The notes beneath the pieces are model-generated. The model saw nothing but the letters and a program-made list of their open reading frames with translations. It was not told the origin of the DNA and did not search any database. The position numbers and the translations under genes are program-made. A stretch of DNA of 64,000 bases from Bacteroidetes Order II. bacterium (lineage in GTDB: Bacteria > Bacteroidota > Rhodothermia > Rhodothermales > UBA2364), in the NCBI GenBank assembly GCA_016788705.1, contig JAEUSQ010000027.1, forward strand, positions 65,572 through 129,571, read 5' to 3'. This document shows positions 1-7,710 of the stretch, piece by piece (the stretch's first letter is position 1; each line of letters starts with the position of its first letter).

Positions 1-706
1 CCGCACAAAAGACACACCAAAAGGTGCAATAGCTTGGGTCCAATCTTCGGTCTGCACGTCCATCAGCCCTACGGTTTTTGCATGGGCGGCATATGTGGAA
101 AGGGTTTCAAACGAAGGGGCAAAAAAACCCTTAGACAACTTTTCCAAAAGCCGCTGATCAGACCGGGCCAGTTGTGTATGGGCTTCTCTATGGGTCCACA
201 TAGACATCAGCAACATACCGCCGGGCACAAGCATTCTTGCACAGGATTCCATAAATTTTCGTTTATCCGTTGCATGTTCTACACTTTCTATGGCCCAAAC
301 AAGATCAAACTGACCTGGCAAATAAGGAGGATCCAATGCATCTCCTACATCAAATCGTACTTGATTTGCAAACCGCAACGAGGTGGCACGTTCTTGTGCC
401 CGTTCCGCTTGGCGTTCACTGATTGTAAGACCCGTTACAAACGTCGCATTTAATTTTGTCAGCAAATAAATACTGCCCCCGCCAATTCCACATCCCAAAT
501 CCAACACCATTTTTGCTTGCGAGACCCCACCCCAATTCAGAATGCGTTCCATCATTTGCTCTTGTGCCGTCGCCACATCGGTACGATCCTGCTCAATGGG
601 ATCAAACCACGCTTGGTGCATGTGTTCACCATATACCCCTTCCCAAACAGAGGAAGTTGCATCATAAAATTGCGCAATTTGCCGATTTATTGGTTCATCG
701 CCCATG
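1..706 (-). CDS. SAM-dependent methyltransferase, gamma-tocopherol/sarcosine-methyltransferase-like (3' end outside window)
   Basis: Reading leftward from an ATG at 706, the frame is open to base 1 (235 codons), so the C-terminus lies outside the window. Around residues 68-80 there is a class I methyltransferase motif I, VLDLGCGIGGGS, which binds S-adenosylmethionine. It is followed by TGLTISERQAERA, by the acidic stretch VRFDVGDA, and by FDLVWAIESVEHATDK with LVPGGMLLMS (motifs II/III). This order and the wording ESVEHA are typical of small-molecule methyltransferases such as gamma-tocopherol, sarcosine/dimethylglycine or cyclopropane-synthase-like enzymes; the substrate cannot be read from sequence. 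A TTG eight codons upstream is also in frame, but ATG 706 fits the family start. It lies 157 bp downstream of the glycosidase gene on the same strand. Confidence 0.8.
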
Positions 707-863
707 CTCAAAGGGATAAGCGCGTTCAAACAAAAAAAACCACCAAGTAGGCAGACGGGCAGATGACGCCCACATCTAAGATCAGGTGATGTTAAAAAAG
801 ACTGACAGGCGCTAAAATACGGGAAACAGGTCTTATTCCCAACTTTCAAACATGCTTTTTGGG

Positions 864-3479
864 CTAATAGACCTCAATTTCATCTGCAAAAATCCATGCT
901 TTTTCCCCCTCCCCTGGATGTCCGGGTGGGCAAGTTCCGATATTGGCTGCGCGAACACGAATATATCGGGTTCGACTTTGAACGTCTAGCTGAAAAGGAA
1001 CCGAAGAAGCGACTCCGCTTTCTCCATCTTGGAGGTGTGAGAGTCCGGGCAATTCTCGAAAATGCTGACCATCTTCCGAAATGGAAAAAACAACCTGACG
1101 TGGCAGAAAAATCCAACTTGCCTCGTCTTTAAAAAAATGCATGGTCACCGACTGTATCAATTGTTCAGCACCAAGGTCTATGATTACCTCCAAATCATCC
1201 CCCAAAAATCCTTGCCAGCGGGCATCTTGCACCAACGAATGCGCTTTTTCCCCATCTACCAAGGCAGTCAAGCCACTACCCGGGTATTGTGAACTAAAGG
1301 GTCTGGTATAGGTTGTATTGCGCATAAACGCTTTATGAACCATAATGGATTTTGTGGCTTCATTCACCAATAGGCCATTCATAACCACCCCACTCCGTAA
1401 AGTCATACTTTGTGTCACGGGAATAGGTGCCATATAAGGCGGGCTGTTTTCTCCAAGCGTCGTGCCATCAGTGGTATAAACCAATTTGCCTTGTCCCAAG
1501 ACGGATACGACTTTAAGGGTCAATCCACCTGGCTCTGGTGTTGGCTCTGGAATGATTTGTGGATCGGGATGTACTTGAATCAAATCGAACCAAGCCGTAC
1601 CTGCCGAAGACAACGATAAGAACGCATCCTCCCGAACAAACCGAACACTATCTTCAGGCAAACGGATGGGCATCACATATTTTTGCCACAACGAAGAAAG
1701 GCGAAACGTCTGTACTCTGTCTCCCATTCCTAAACGAAATATACCTCCATTGCCCGCAAGACGATCGCCTTTGGCCCATATACTGAGCAGATAACTTTGT
1801 CCACGTTCAATTCTAACAGGAAAAAAGCGAAACGTTATCCCTTTTCCCGTTTTTGGGGTAGTAACCCGGAACGACCGATCCCCGTGGAGTGCGGTTCGGG
1901 TATCCAGAAAATACGGACTGCCTCGTTCTTCGCCTACTTGTGCATACAACGCATCCGGAGTAGCCGGATTGGTTGCGGTTTCAAAACTTGGATCAACCAT
2001 AAGATTTCCCGGATGCAACCCAATTTGCTCCGTTTTTTCGGCTAAGGGCAATAAATAAACCCTGGTTCCATAAGCATCTATCATATCTTCCAACACAGCA
2101 TCCTGAAATACCACTTCGCGATGCGCAAACAATACTTTGGCTTTTCCGTTCCACATAATTTGGGGAATCCGAATACGCATATTTTTGGGTTTATTCTCCA
2201 AATTCACGACCAACACCAACCATTTTCCTTGATGACGGATCGTACGGATAGCCAACTGAGGGTCTTGGGTTGCAACCTCGGCAGGCGCTAAATCGGAGAG
2301 TAGAAACGGGGTCAATTCCATTACCTCTCGTGCCACAGCTCCTGCTTCGCTCCAGACATCGGTAGATTTCGGAAAACCATTCAATCCATGCCGGATAAAG
2401 TACTGAATACCCGTTGCACCACTGATAAGGGCTAAATACGTCATGGCGCGTAATTCTTGGCGGGTAGGCTCTCGCTGCCACCACTCTCCCCCACCAAACG
2501 ACTGCGGCACCATCCACACAGGTTTCTGATACCGGAAATCCCGGATAAGTTTGTCGGCAAAATCTCGCACCTGTGTAATAGGCTGATTGGGAATGGGGTA
2601 AGGGTCCGCCATCACGATGTCCATCGCAGCAGCATATTCAATAGGCTTATTTACTTCATTAAATACAATAGAAACAGGATGATATGGATCTATAGATTTG
2701 ATGAACTCATATAACTCTTCTAGTGGTTCCGGTGGGATTTGTACAGCAGAAGGTTCATCGGCAATATACCATCCCAATAAGGCCGGGTGTTTCCGGAACG
2801 CTTCGATTTCGGCCCGGAGTATTGCTTTTTTTTCTGCTGCCGATGGTGTATCTCCGCCCAAGCCCACACCGCCACCGCCAGCCACCGATAGTAAGTTGTA
2901 ATGTACTTTCATTCCGAGTTGGGCGGCACGGTCCATATATGCCTTGCGTTCTTCCCTGGTTGCCCGCTCAATTTTTTGGTATGGCGAAATCATGTTGAAC
3001 CCTTTTACCGCTTCTTCCTCAGCCAAAGTGGGCTGTACCGGAGAATACAAATAAAACCCAAACGGAAACATTGGAAGTCCCTCACTCCAAACAGCCCCTG
3101 TCAGGCGATCAATTTGTACAGCATTAGGCTCATAGGGCAATTTGGTCAATGTGGTCTTACGCACCAGACGGCGACGGTCGGCAAGCGTAATCGTGACATT
3201 CAATTCCGTTTTTGTTGTGGGAGAATACGCCAAGACCAAGTTTACTTGTAACACTTCTGGCCGGATCCGCTGTGAACCACGAGACAAAACCCGCCCCTCG
3301 GCAACAACAGACACGGTTTGAATCTGCACCGTTGTATCCGGCATTACCACCAACAAATGTCCTTCCGGCTCGTTCATATAAAATGAATAACGTGTAAAGA
3401 CCTGTAAAACAGGCTCGGCGGCGGATTGAGCCAATACAGTTCCACCCCAGAAAAGACAAAAAAGAATGTATTTAAACAT
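864..3479 (-). CDS. Secreted multidomain glycoside hydrolase with CBM-like, chitobiase C-terminal-like and F5/8 type C modules
   Basis: About 871 residues from ATG 3479, chosen because it opens a clean signal peptide (MFKYILFCLFWGGTVLAQS); a start 18 codons earlier would put a charged leader in front. After an Ig-like N-terminal domain (about 20-115) comes a TIM-barrel-like region (about 120-480) with LLGWYIADEPS, where the Glu is a probable catalytic acid, then ADPYPIPNQP and SGATGIQYFIRHG. Next is a lectin-like stretch (GNLMVDPSFETATN, about 510-650) resembling CBM4/9. A short module with YTTDGTTLGENSPPY matches the chitobiase/hexosaminidase C-terminal fold (CHB_HEX_C_1). The last 130 residues (VIIDLGAEQLIQSVTMHFF, VVFSISEDGQHF, TRYIRVRAAN) are an F5/8 type C (discoidin) carbohydrate-binding domain. 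I infer an exported polysaccharide- or glycan-degrading enzyme; the GH family is not certain. No T9SS sorting domain is visible. Confidence 0.75.
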   Translation of the reverse strand: MFKYILFCLFWGGTVLAQSAAEPVLQVFTRYSFYMNEPEGHLLVVMPDTTVQIQTVSVVAEGRVLSRGSQRIRPEVLQVNLVLAYSPTTKTELNVTITLADRRRLVRKTTLTKLPYEPNAVQIDRLTGAVWSEGLPMFPFGFYLYSPVQPTLAEEEAVKGFNMISPYQKIERATREERKAYMDRAAQLGMKVHYNLLSVAGGGGVGLGGDTPSAAEKKAILRAEIEAFRKHPALLGWYIADEPSAVQIPPEPLEELYEFIKSIDPYHPVSIVFNEVNKPIEYAAAMDIVMADPYPIPNQPITQVRDFADKLIRDFRYQKPVWMVPQSFGGGEWWQREPTRQELRAMTYLALISGATGIQYFIRHGLNGFPKSTDVWSEAGAVAREVMELTPFLLSDLAPAEVATQDPQLAIRTIRHQGKWLVLVVNLENKPKNMRIRIPQIMWNGKAKVLFAHREVVFQDAVLEDMIDAYGTRVYLLPLAEKTEQIGLHPGNLMVDPSFETATNPATPDALYAQVGEERGSPYFLDTRTALHGDRSFRVTTPKTGKGITFRFFPVRIERGQSYLLSIWAKGDRLAGNGGIFRLGMGDRVQTFRLSSLWQKYVMPIRLPEDSVRFVREDAFLSLSSAGTAWFDLIQVHPDPQIIPEPTPEPGGLTLKVVSVLGQGKLVYTTDGTTLGENSPPYMAPIPVTQSMTLRSGVVMNGLLVNEATKSIMVHKAFMRNTTYTRPFSSQYPGSGLTALVDGEKAHSLVQDARWQGFLGDDLEVIIDLGAEQLIQSVTMHFFKDEASWIFLPRQVVFSISEDGQHFRELPGLSHLQDGESGVASSVPFQLDVQSRTRYIRVRAANIGTCPPGHPGEGEKAWIFADEIEVY

Positions 3480-3769
3480 GTGGCCTACAAAAGACAGTTG
3501 GTAAAAATGTGGTTGGTGGGTTTTGATGCCCAAAACAGGCGGTAGGTCAAACGGAATACCGGGTAACCCACTAATATATAATCCACAGCAGCATGATCAT
3601 GACTGTAGCCTTAAAAAAACAACCTATTTTCTTCTTCTGGTGTTTTCTGCCCTCGTGGTGCGCATTGCATAAAACCACCCAATTAGCTTAAACTGTTGAT
3701 ATAAAAACTTATACTGTCGGATTTTCCCTCCCTTCTGGTCGTATCTACCCCTAATGCGTTGCATTATCA

Positions 3770-3935
3770 TTCATGTGGGTTAAACATTGAGCACTCTCAC
3801 ACTTCAGGAGGCTCGATCTCGAATGACTAAAGTGGCGAATACGTCACCGCATCCTATCTCGGGCAATCACTTCCGCTCCAGTAGTAAGTTAGTGGGAAAG
3901 GCTGTTCTTTATTGAGCAGCCTTTTATTTTTTTGT
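3770..3935 (+). ncRNA. Candidate structured small RNA ending in an intrinsic terminator
   Basis: The 633-bp space between the divergent genes at 3479 and 4113 has no convincing ORF but does have structure. A perfect 6-bp hairpin with an AATA loop lies at 3832-3847 (GTGGCG/CGTCAC, one G-U pair). A possible outer helix pairs CAGGAG (3805-3810) with CTCCAG (about 3876-3881), with one mismatch. A strong terminator follows at 3897-3932. A TTGCAT ... TAAACA promoter-like pair lies around 3757-3786. I do not recognise the family; tmRNA, RNase P and SRP RNA signatures are absent. A 6S-like RNA or a leader/attenuator is possible. The 5' end is a guess. Confidence 0.4.
3897..3932 (+). terminator. Rho-independent terminator of the candidate small RNA
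   Basis: The inverted repeat AAAGGCTG (3897-3904) / CAGCCTTT (3917-3924) is perfect over 8 bp with a 12-base loop. It is followed by TATTTTTTT. No gene ends just upstream on this strand, so it most likely ends a non-coding transcript. Confidence 0.75.
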
Positions 3936-4022
3936 GAGAGGTTATGTTTGCACATCCATTGGTGTCGCACAGAAGACACTTCCCCAAAAACACCTTTCTA
4001 CATTTGAATTAAGTGGGTTAAG

Positions 4023-4060
4023 AAGTCCAGAGCCGCTTTGGTTCCGGACTTATTTTTTTA
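4023..4060 (+). terminator. Second hairpin with T-run, upstream of the glycosyltransferase
   Basis: AAGTCC (4023-4028) pairs with GGACTT (4046-4051), with room for extra inner G-C pairs, followed by ATTTTTTTA. It lies about 50 bp before the ATG at 4113 and about 100 bp after the first terminator. It may end a second short transcript or act as an attenuator for the glycosyltransferase gene. Confidence 0.55.
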
Positions 4061-4112
4061 CCTTTAACTAAGATTCGCAAAACCTGATTACGCCGTTGGT
4101 TACTTTTAAGAC

Positions 4113-5147
4113 ATGAACAAAGATTTTAAGGAATGGCCAGGCGTTTCCATCATTATTCTGAATTGGAATGGGCAAACATTGATGGAAACTTGCTTACCCG
4201 CTGTTTTGCAGACGGATTATCCGGCATTTGAAGTGGTGGTGGTAGATAACGCCTCCACCGATGATTCGCTCAGTTGGTTACTTCGCACATATCCGGACGT
4301 GAAGATTATTGGAAATCCCGAAAACTGGGGCTATGCACGGGGTAATAATGTCGCCATCTACCAAACAGAAAAGCCATTTTTGGTATTATTGAACAATGAC
4401 GTTGAAGTACACCCTCAGTGGCTCCGAGAGATGATGGTGGTGATGCGCCAAAGTCCAGATATTGCCGCAGTGCAACCTAAATTGCTCCATTTTCACAACC
4501 GGGGGCAATTTGAATATGCGGGAGCTGCTGGTGGCCATTTGGATGATCTTGGCATCCCGTTCACTCGTGGACGCATTTTATCGTTCATGGAAGAAGATAG
4601 GGGTCAATACAACGATATTTCGGAAATTTTTTGGGCTTCCGGAGCAGCCTTGCTATTACGTCGGGCGGCCTTGGCGCAATCTGGTTTATTGGATGAAGCA
4701 TTTTACATGCACATGGAGGAAATTGATCTATGTTGGCGGCTAAAGCGTTCTGGATTCCGAATTATGGTTGCACCTAAGGGGGAAGTTTACCACATTGGAG
4801 GCGCAAGCCTGCCGCAAGGGAGTCCAAGGAAGTTGTATTATAACTTCAGGAATAGTTTGTTGATGCTCTACAAGAACCTACCCAAAAGCCGTTTCTACCT
4901 CATTTATCCCTTTCGCCTTTTTCAAGACACATTGGCATTTTTCCGGTTATTGTTTTCCTCGCATATCGAGGCAATGGCTGTTTGGAGGGCACACCGAGAT
5001 TTTCTAAACTTACGTAGAAACTATTCACCACCAAGCCCAAGCGAAAGCATTGTACTGCCCTCTTTACGGGGCTCGGTTTTGTGGGACGCCTTTATCCGGC
5101 GGCGTCAAACGTTTGCTTCCATCCCAAAATCGCACTTCAGACGATAA
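4113..5147 (+). CDS. Family 2 glycosyltransferase (rhamnosyltransferase-like, WcaA/COG1216 type)
   Basis: 344 residues. The GT-A fold is clear: VSIIILNWNGQTLMETCLPA at residues 11-30, VVVVDNASTDDS for nucleotide-sugar binding, and LLNNDVEVHPQWL near residue 95 as the DxD-like metal site. The acceptor/base motif is HMEEIDLCWRLKRSG (about 200-215). The C-terminal part (FRNSLLMLYKNLPKS, then basic and hydrophobic residues) suggests membrane association. Family members add sugars to surface polysaccharide, O-antigen or lipid-linked glycans at the cytoplasmic face; donor and acceptor cannot be told from sequence. It stands alone: candidate terminators lie upstream and the bidirectional terminator at 5282 follows after an AT-rich spacer. 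The start is the first ATG and is well placed before VSIII. Confidence 0.85.
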   Translation: MNKDFKEWPGVSIIILNWNGQTLMETCLPAVLQTDYPAFEVVVVDNASTDDSLSWLLRTYPDVKIIGNPENWGYARGNNVAIYQTEKPFLVLLNNDVEVHPQWLREMMVVMRQSPDIAAVQPKLLHFHNRGQFEYAGAAGGHLDDLGIPFTRGRILSFMEEDRGQYNDISEIFWASGAALLLRRAALAQSGLLDEAFYMHMEEIDLCWRLKRSGFRIMVAPKGEVYHIGGASLPQGSPRKLYYNFRNSLLMLYKNLPKSRFYLIYPFRLFQDTLAFFRLLFSSHIEAMAVWRAHRDFLNLRRNYSPPSPSESIVLPSLRGSVLWDAFIRRRQTFASIPKSHFRR

Positions 5148-5281
5148 AGGATTAAACATATATAATATATTTTACATATTAAAATCCAAATTCATTCTTT
5201 ACTATATATTAATTTTATTAATTTTTTCTTATTATTTCGTTATATAATTAAACACTCACGGTTGGAATACACTCCTACAAA

Positions 5282-5327
5282 AAAATGTTGCCCGGCCACA
5301 AGAGCCAGGCAACATTTTCATTTTTTG
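5282..5327. terminator. Bidirectional terminator between the glycosyltransferase and the maltodextrin operon
   Basis: AAAATGTTGCC (5282-5292) and GGCAACATTTT (5308-5318) form an 11-bp perfect stem around a 15-base loop that can pair further (CGG/CCAG). An A-run precedes it and CATTTTTTG follows, so it can work in both directions, ending the convergent transcripts that stop at 5147 and 5340. Confidence 0.85.
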
Positions 5328-5339
5328 ACAAGGGTTACT

Positions 5340-6179
5340 TTACCCTTTGACAGAACCCAATGTGAGGCCCGATATCAGGTAGCGACTTAACGCGAGGAAT
5401 AAAACCACCACCGGAACCGAGACCAGCAAGGCGCCCGCTGCATAAAGACCCCACTGTGTTTGCATTTGCCCCTGGAACATTTTCAACCCCACGGGCATGG
5501 TAAACATTTCTACGTCTTGCAATACTTGTGCTGCCACAATATATTCGTTCCAAGCCGTCATAAAAGAAAACAGCGCTGTAATGACAAGTGCTGGCGCCGC
5601 CAGTGGAAGGATCACCTGATAAAACGTTTGCCATGGCGTACACCCGTCAATACGTGCTGCCTCTTCCAAAGCTACCGGAATAGTATCGTAATAACCCTTC
5701 ATTTGCCAGATACAAAAGGGGAGCGCCGTAGCTGAATAAATAATAATACACCCCAAATAAGAATTAATCAGTTTCAAATTGATCAACATGATGTACATGG
5801 GGAGAAGCAGCATCGTAGCAGGGAACATTTGTGTCACCAACAATCCCTCCATATACGCTTTGCGGCCTCGAAATTTAAACCTTGAAATGGCATATCCGGC
5901 GGTTGACGCCAAAGCCACCCCTGTAAAGGTAACCACGACCGATACCATAAGCGAATTAAAAAGCCAACGCAAATAAGGCGTCTCGAAGAGCAACTTCTCA
6001 TAATTTTTCAGGGATGCCCCTTCCGGAATAAACGCCAACGAGGTAGAAAGCAGTTTATCGGACGGACGCAACGAAATGGTGATGATCTGAGAAAGCGGGT
6101 ATAATGCGATGAAGGCAAAAAGCATCAACACGCCATAAGCGGCAATCATCGAAAGAATACGTCTGGTATGCGGATTCAT
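5340..6179 (-). CDS. malG: Maltodextrin ABC transporter permease, MalG type
   Basis: 279 residues with six hydrophobic segments. The cytoplasmic EAA loop, which docks the ATPase, reads ALEEAARIDGCTPWQTF (about residues 170-187), and the C-terminus is SGLTLGSVKG, the usual MalG ending. With the MalF-like partner it forms the inner-membrane channel for malto-oligosaccharides. It is the last gene of the operon, 15 bp after malF, and has an unusually good Shine-Dalgarno for this organism (AGGAGG six bases before the ATG), which fits a downstream gene needing its own strong initiation. No ATPase (MalK/MsmK) gene is in the window, so the energy-coupling subunit must be encoded elsewhere. Confidence 0.92.
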   Translation of the reverse strand: MNPHTRRILSMIAAYGVLMLFAFIALYPLSQIITISLRPSDKLLSTSLAFIPEGASLKNYEKLLFETPYLRWLFNSLMVSVVVTFTGVALASTAGYAISRFKFRGRKAYMEGLLVTQMFPATMLLLPMYIMLINLKLINSYLGCIIIYSATALPFCIWQMKGYYDTIPVALEEAARIDGCTPWQTFYQVILPLAAPALVITALFSFMTAWNEYIVAAQVLQDVEMFTMPVGLKMFQGQMQTQWGLYAAGALLVSVPVVVLFLALSRYLISGLTLGSVKG

Positions 6180-6194
6180 AACGACCTCCTACGA

Positions 6195-7094
6195 TCAATA
6201 AACTTCATTGGATTGTGCTTTGCGCAACACCAGCCGATTGAAGGTGAATAAAATCATGAATATTACCATCGAAAATGCAGCAGCCCATCCAAATCGGTAC
6301 ATATTAAAAGCAGCTTTATAGACATAAGAAACTAAAATATGGGTCTGATCATTGGGTTCTCCAGAGTTAGATACCAGCCAAACCACATTGATATTATTAA
6401 ACGTCCATACCGTACCAAGCGTGATGGCGGGCAACATGACGGGCTTGAGTAAAGGAGCTGTAACCGCCCAAAACTTACGCCATGCCGAGGCCCCATCTAC
6501 ATCTGCCGCTTCATACAATTCTGCCGGAATGGATTGCAAGCCGCCCAAAGCAACCACCATCATAAACGGGAAGCCCAGCCAAATATTGGTAATGATGACG
6601 GCCATAAATGCTTCGAAGGGCGAGGTGAGCCACGTTACCCCAGTTTGGGAAAGCCCAAAATACTTGAGCAACAAGTTAATTGCACCATATTCATAGTTAA
6701 ACATACCACGCCATGTGAGGGCCACAATATACTGGGGTAGCGCCCAAGGGATAATTAAAATTACCCGCCAGATGGGCTTCAATTTAACAAACTTCTGATT
6801 GAGGATCACGGCCAAGAAGACCCCAATCCCCACATGGAAAATCACGTTTACCGCCGTCCAAAGGACAGTTTTAAGCAAAATCTCCCAGAAAAGAGGTTCC
6901 CGAAAAACCGAAAGGTATTGCTGTAAGCCGATGAGCCGCCAATCATTAATGTGGTAGATATTTGCATTAGACAACGACAAAAACACATTATAGAAAAACG
7001 GATATGCTACAACAGCCAGTACCAAAACTGTAGCAGGCCCCATGAGAAACACGAGGAACCAATTGTAGCGGGCCTTTTCGCTTAGGTTAAACAT
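6195..7094 (-). CDS. malF: Maltodextrin ABC transporter permease, MalF type
   Basis: 299 residues, the short MalF form found outside enterobacteria (no large periplasmic loop). The N-terminus YNWFLVFLMGPATVLVLAVVAYPF is the first membrane helix. The EAA loop is ELYEAADVDGASAWRKFWAV (about 212-231), followed by PLLKPVMLPAITLGTVWTFNN. It pairs with MalG and receives substrate from the binding protein encoded at 7711. It lies 44 bp after the LprI-like gene and 15 bp before malG on the same strand, so almost certainly one transcript. Confidence 0.92.
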   Translation of the reverse strand: MFNLSEKARYNWFLVFLMGPATVLVLAVVAYPFFYNVFLSLSNANIYHINDWRLIGLQQYLSVFREPLFWEILLKTVLWTAVNVIFHVGIGVFLAVILNQKFVKLKPIWRVILIIPWALPQYIVALTWRGMFNYEYGAINLLLKYFGLSQTGVTWLTSPFEAFMAVIITNIWLGFPFMMVVALGGLQSIPAELYEAADVDGASAWRKFWAVTAPLLKPVMLPAITLGTVWTFNNINVVWLVSNSGEPNDQTHILVSYVYKAAFNMYRFGWAAAFSMVIFMILFTFNRLVLRKAQSNEVY

Positions 7095-7138
7095 GAAGGT
7101 TTGAATTGATGCTGAGCAGGGATAAAACCTTATTTACC

Positions 7139-7666
7139 TCAAAATGTTTTAAGGCTTTCTAAGTATGAGGACAATTGCAAGGCGCGGGATTTGACCACAT
7201 CTACCCGTTCGCTCATGCGAACAGGTACCCACATGGTGCCCTGCGTGGGATAAAAATCATTGATGAAGGCAAATTCTGCATCTCGGAATGCAATCCATTG
7301 CCGTTGCAAGTTGCGGAGTTTGGTTTGCTGTGCTGGTTTCAGGGTAGCCAAAAGGCCGTTATAGGAAGTATTCAACAGGCCGTCCCATGCGCGATAGGCT
7401 TCGTCCAAGCATTGGATCATCCCAGCAGTAGAAGGATTTTTTTCTAAGCAAGTATTTAACTTGATATCAATTGGATGTTCATCTGCTTCTCCGGATAAAG
7501 TTGAAGCGGCTTCGTCGGCAGACGGTGGTTTTGCAACCGGTTTAGTCACTTTGGGGGCCGCAGAAGGTTTTGCGTTAGGCTTTGTGGAAGGTTTGCTCGT
7601 GCTCTGGGCGAGAATTGACGCGGAGGCCAAAAACAGAACACATACGATGTTCAAAATAAAACGCAT
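7139..7666 (-). CDS. Secreted LprI/DUF1311-family protein (lysozyme-inhibitor LprI-like)
   Basis: 175 residues. A signal peptide (MRFILNIVCVLFLASASILAQS) is followed by a Ser/Lys/Pro/Ala-rich linker (about 22-50) and then a domain with CLEKNPSTAGMIQCLDEAYRAWD and LRNLQRQWIAFRDAEF. These are the hallmarks of the LprI-like N-terminal family (PF07007): two Cys near the start and the QRxWIxFRDAE helix. Mycobacterial LprI inhibits lysozyme, but many relatives have no known role. It is odd that this gene sits between malE and malF, 44 bp from each, inside a sugar-uptake operon. I infer an accessory envelope protein co-expressed with the transporter; inhibition of lysozyme here is only a possibility. 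Confidence 0.8.
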   Translation of the reverse strand: MRFILNIVCVLFLASASILAQSTSKPSTKPNAKPSAAPKVTKPVAKPPSADEAASTLSGEADEHPIDIKLNTCLEKNPSTAGMIQCLDEAYRAWDGLLNTSYNGLLATLKPAQQTKLRNLQRQWIAFRDAEFAFINDFYPTQGTMWVPVRMSERVDVVKSRALQLSSYLESLKTF

Positions 7667-7710
7667 AGAAATAACAGTTTAATTGGTTGTGGGTATAAAA
7701 AATAAAGGTT

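Noticed and set aside
34-453. A 139-codon open frame on the plus strand at the left edge
   Set aside because: It lies opposite the methyltransferase, whose motifs are read cleanly on the minus strand; the plus frame has no family resemblance.
3770-3935. tmRNA, RNase P RNA or SRP RNA in the 3.5-4.1 kb spacer
   Set aside because: None of the conserved sequence blocks of these RNAs is present; only general structure supports a small RNA.
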